NCBI RefSeq assembly: GCF_000196115.1
Contig: NC_005027.1
Location: 5,011,001 to 5,075,000 of the forward strand
DNA from: Rhodopirellula baltica SH 1
GTDB lineage: Bacteria; Planctomycetota; Planctomycetia; Pirellulales; Pirellulaceae
DNA length: 64,000 nucleotides
Reading direction: 5' to 3'
Part shown: in pieces, positions 62,117 to 64,000 of the stretch
How positions within the stretch are numbered: the first letter of the stretch is position 1
How the letters are laid out: each line of letters begins with the position of its first letter
Translations under genes and position numbers: made by a program
Notes under the pieces: generated by a model
What the model was told of the DNA's origin: nothing
The model's input: only the letters and a program-made list of their open reading frames with translations
Database searches by the model: none

Positions 62117-63729
62117 CGGGCAGTCAGTTCAGAAAGTGTTTCGTATTTTGCAGGAGCATCGTCGGCAGCCGCACTTCGCAACAGGGAGAGTGCCGCGGCA
62201 ACCAACTTCTCACCCGATCCAGGTTTCGTTCGGGAATTGATGACTTCGTAACTGCCCTGCGCATACGCCGCGTGCGTTGGCAGATAAGCGGTTTCGACAC
62301 AGTTGGACAATTCAATCACCATCGTTGTCTTGAATGGCGAATGTCGCTTGATCGCCAACCCCAAGTCAACAAAAACCTCTCCGGGTAGGAAGACGATGGC
62401 CAGCTCATCCCCCACGGTGATGGTGGAAACATCAACGGGCAGATGATTGCCCACGCCTTCCCAAGCGATCATCGGCCAAACATTAGCGGGATCGTCGGCG
62501 TCGATCCACGATGGATTGTTTCTCAACCGATCCAATTGGACGTCGCGATTTGCCGCAACAAGGTCTTCGAATCCAATTTTTTCGCCCTCTCGAGCACGTG
62601 GGACCAATGCTTTCGCTCTCGCGATGCTTTGCTTCGTCGGTGCCTGTAATGGCAGCGGCACCACCGCGTGGCGATATTTTAATTGCGGAGTTGTGACAGA
62701 CGGTGTCTCAATAGATTTCGCCAACATTGAACGAGCTTCTTTCACCAGCGTTTCGCCCAATGCGTGCCCGATAAACTCGCACGAATTGCGTTCTTTCCGG
62801 GATGGGTCAGCGTGATTGATGTCGCCACAAGTGCCGGCACCAAAAATGGACAGCACATCATCACCAAAGTTTTCAGCCACCGCTCGCTGCATCAAGGCGG
62901 GGTAGTCCGCACTCCATCGGGTGCCACCCACCGTGTCCAAATGCAACGCATAGCTGCTGCAAATCGCAAACGGACGATTGCTTTCAATATCAACGACGGC
63001 GACGATGCCCAACTGATCATCAATCGGACCGGCGACGCGCAGTCGATCGGGATTGGATTCACCTTGCCAAGTCCGGATGCTGCCGTCTTTCATCACCGAT
63101 CGACGGTTGAAAGAAACCGGCACGCTCTGAGTTGCGTTGCCAGCCAAGAGCTTCGCGGCCCGTTTGCTGGAGATTGCATCTCCAATCGAACACACAATCC
63201 CATCGATCAACCCTGCCGCGTAAGGAGAACCTGAGTTCTTTTTTTCGTCCTCGTCTAACTCTCCGCGGAGATGCCGAACCAAGTGAGCCTTGTAATCGGG
63301 GGCAGTGTGCGAGTGCGTCGCCGACAAAATGTGGTTCTTAGCTGGGATCCCGTGCAACGATTCTGATCTCCGAACCACTTCTTCATACAAATCACGGGTG
63401 ATTCCAACCAAATCGCAAACGACCCAGACAACCGTTGTTCCGTCCTGTTCAAACACAACGGCCTTCGCGAAAAGCGGGTCTCGAGTATCGGTCGCCAACC
63501 GCTCGTGAAAATAACCCGACATCGGAAACCCCATCGGTGGAGTGATGTCTCGTTGCGCACTTCCGATCAACAAAGGCGACGTTGGTGCTGACTCCGCTAC
63601 CGGCGTCTTTGAATTTTCCTCTTCTGCCGTCGCAAATGAGTGATCGAAGCTGCCCCAAAGGAAACAGCCTATCAACCAAATGCCGATAAAGCGGATCGAG
63701 GGAACAGATACATCCAACGGACGAACCAT
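62113..63729 (-). CDS. Neutral/alkaline ceramidase-like secreted hydrolase
   Basis: About 538 residues from the ATG at 63727-63729 (MVRPLDVSVPSIRFIG), with AGGAAG upstream and a signal helix (FIGIWLIGCFLWGSFDHSFATA). The fold start LLIGSAQRDITPPMGFPMSGY, the HSHTAPDYK metal site and GAGTCGDINHADPSRK match the neutral ceramidase N-terminal family, which in planctomycetes also includes enzymes on other amides or esters. The longer frame to 63966 overlaps the divergent TauE-like gene and is not the start. It is the first gene of the cytochrome/propeller operon. Confidence 0.88.
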   Translation of the reverse strand: MVRPLDVSVPSIRFIGIWLIGCFLWGSFDHSFATAEEENSKTPVAESAPTSPLLIGSAQRDITPPMGFPMSGYFHERLATDTRDPLFAKAVVFEQDGTTVVWVVCDLVGITRDLYEEVVRRSESLHGIPAKNHILSATHSHTAPDYKAHLVRHLRGELDEDEKKNSGSPYAAGLIDGIVCSIGDAISSKRAAKLLAGNATQSVPVSFNRRSVMKDGSIRTWQGESNPDRLRVAGPIDDQLGIVAVVDIESNRPFAICSSYALHLDTVGGTRWSADYPALMQRAVAENFGDDVLSIFGAGTCGDINHADPSRKERNSCEFIGHALGETLVKEARSMLAKSIETPSVTTPQLKYRHAVVPLPLQAPTKQSIARAKALVPRAREGEKIGFEDLVAANRDVQLDRLRNNPSWIDADDPANVWPMIAWEGVGNHLPVDVSTITVGDELAIVFLPGEVFVDLGLAIKRHSPFKTTMVIELSNCVETAYLPTHAAYAQGSYEVINSRTKPGSGEKLVAAALSLLRSAAADDAPAKYETLSELTAR

Positions 63730-63871
63730 GGTTCTTCCTGTCGTTGTGGGAGGGATTTTGGGGCGGGGACCGAAGTCGGCAGGTGGGGTGGGGTTCGTGA
63801 ACCCGGAGACATTGTAGATACTCGCGATCTCACCCACCGACTCGTACGCCCTTCGATTCACACAAAATCCA

Positions 63872-64000
63872 ATGCTTTCATCCCTCACTCCCGACCAAAT
63901 CGCACTTTTGGCAGTGGGAGCGACCGGCATTGGGTTTTCAAAATCTGGCTTCCCCGGCATCAGCATGTTGCATGTTGTGCTATTTGCCTTTGTATTTGGA
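63872..64000 (+). CDS. TauE/SafE (TSUP) family permease, N-terminal part (runs off right edge)
   Basis: The ATG at 63872-63874 opens a frame that continues for 43 codons to the window end. The residues MLSSLTPDQIALLAVG and GIGFSKSGFPGISM, then LHVVLFAFVFG, match the first helix and conserved loop of the TSUP sulfite/sulfoacetate exporter family. The rest lies outside. It is divergent from the ceramidase-like gene, leaving a 142-bp intergenic stretch (63730-63871) that must hold both promoters. No strong ribosome site is visible. Confidence 0.72.
   Translation, partial: MLSSLTPDQIALLAVGATGIGFSKSGFPGISMLHVVLFAFVFG

Noticed and set aside
63730..63966. N-terminal extension of the ceramidase-like gene
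   Set aside because: The stretch overlaps the divergent TauE/SafE gene start, lacks a signal peptide, and the ATG at 63729 has both a ribosome site and a signal helix.

Overview
The window looks like a chromosomal segment of a marine planctomycete close to Rhodopirellula. The evidence is GC in the mid-50s by eye, N-terminal signals of the LESRHLLA type on a giant surface protein, and planctomycete-rich families: DUF1559, TIGR03067-like, DUF1080 fused to cytochrome c, DUF1579, and a Ser/Thr kinase paired with a sigma factor. Hairpin-rich dispersed repeats are also common. No tRNA, rRNA or CRISPR array was seen. Family names come from motif recognition alone; no database search was possible.

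Region by region. 1-1.9 kb is a small decaying accessory island: the N-terminus of a P-loop ATPase running off the left edge, a small MerR/excisionase-type HTH protein that looks frameshifted, a truncated GIY-YIG nuclease, and a frameshifted DUF1579 gene. 1.9-6.4 kb is a complete RNA end-healing and sealing module: rtcB-rtcA, a well-matched sigma-54 -24/-12 promoter, and the divergent CARF-AAA+ activator rtcR. 6.4-6.9 kb is a stack of palindromic repeats between convergent genes. 6.9-12.6 kb (minus strand) holds a BASS-type transporter with a TIM-barrel isomerase, hisH with a hypothetical gene, and recQ. 12.6-18.1 kb is an 1827-residue cadherin/dockerin surface protein, divergent from an HtrA-type protease. 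19.9-23.9 kb is a coupled TlpA-like / sugar-ABC ATPase / permease operon. 24.4-32.1 kb (plus) carries a protein with secretin N-type domains coupled to an MMPL/RND exporter, then a small membrane protein and miaB. 32.2-36.8 kb is an M16 peptidase pair (one subunit lacking the zinc site) and an unknown 656-residue protein.

37.3-39.1 kb is a complete-looking IS4-type element with 42-bp inverted ends. 40-47.4 kb (minus) contains a CHASE-PAS histidine kinase, an MsbA-like exporter, and a BatA-like / DUF58 pair. 47.7-52.3 kb (plus) is a tight run of a VWA lipoprotein-like or secreted protein, histidine kinase, OmpR-type regulator and a secreted cupredoxin-like protein. 52.3-56.9 kb has a Uma2 nuclease and a mosaic Ser/Thr kinase divergent from a sigma factor. 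56.9-63.7 kb (minus) is a secreted catabolic cluster: a ceramidase-like hydrolase, a five-haem DUF1080/PA14 cytochrome and a beta-propeller protein. The first codons of a TauE/SafE (TSUP) permease lie at the right edge.

Most neighbouring genes overlap by 1-4 nt (ATGA, GTGA or TAATG junctions), which supports the proposed operons and the chosen starts.
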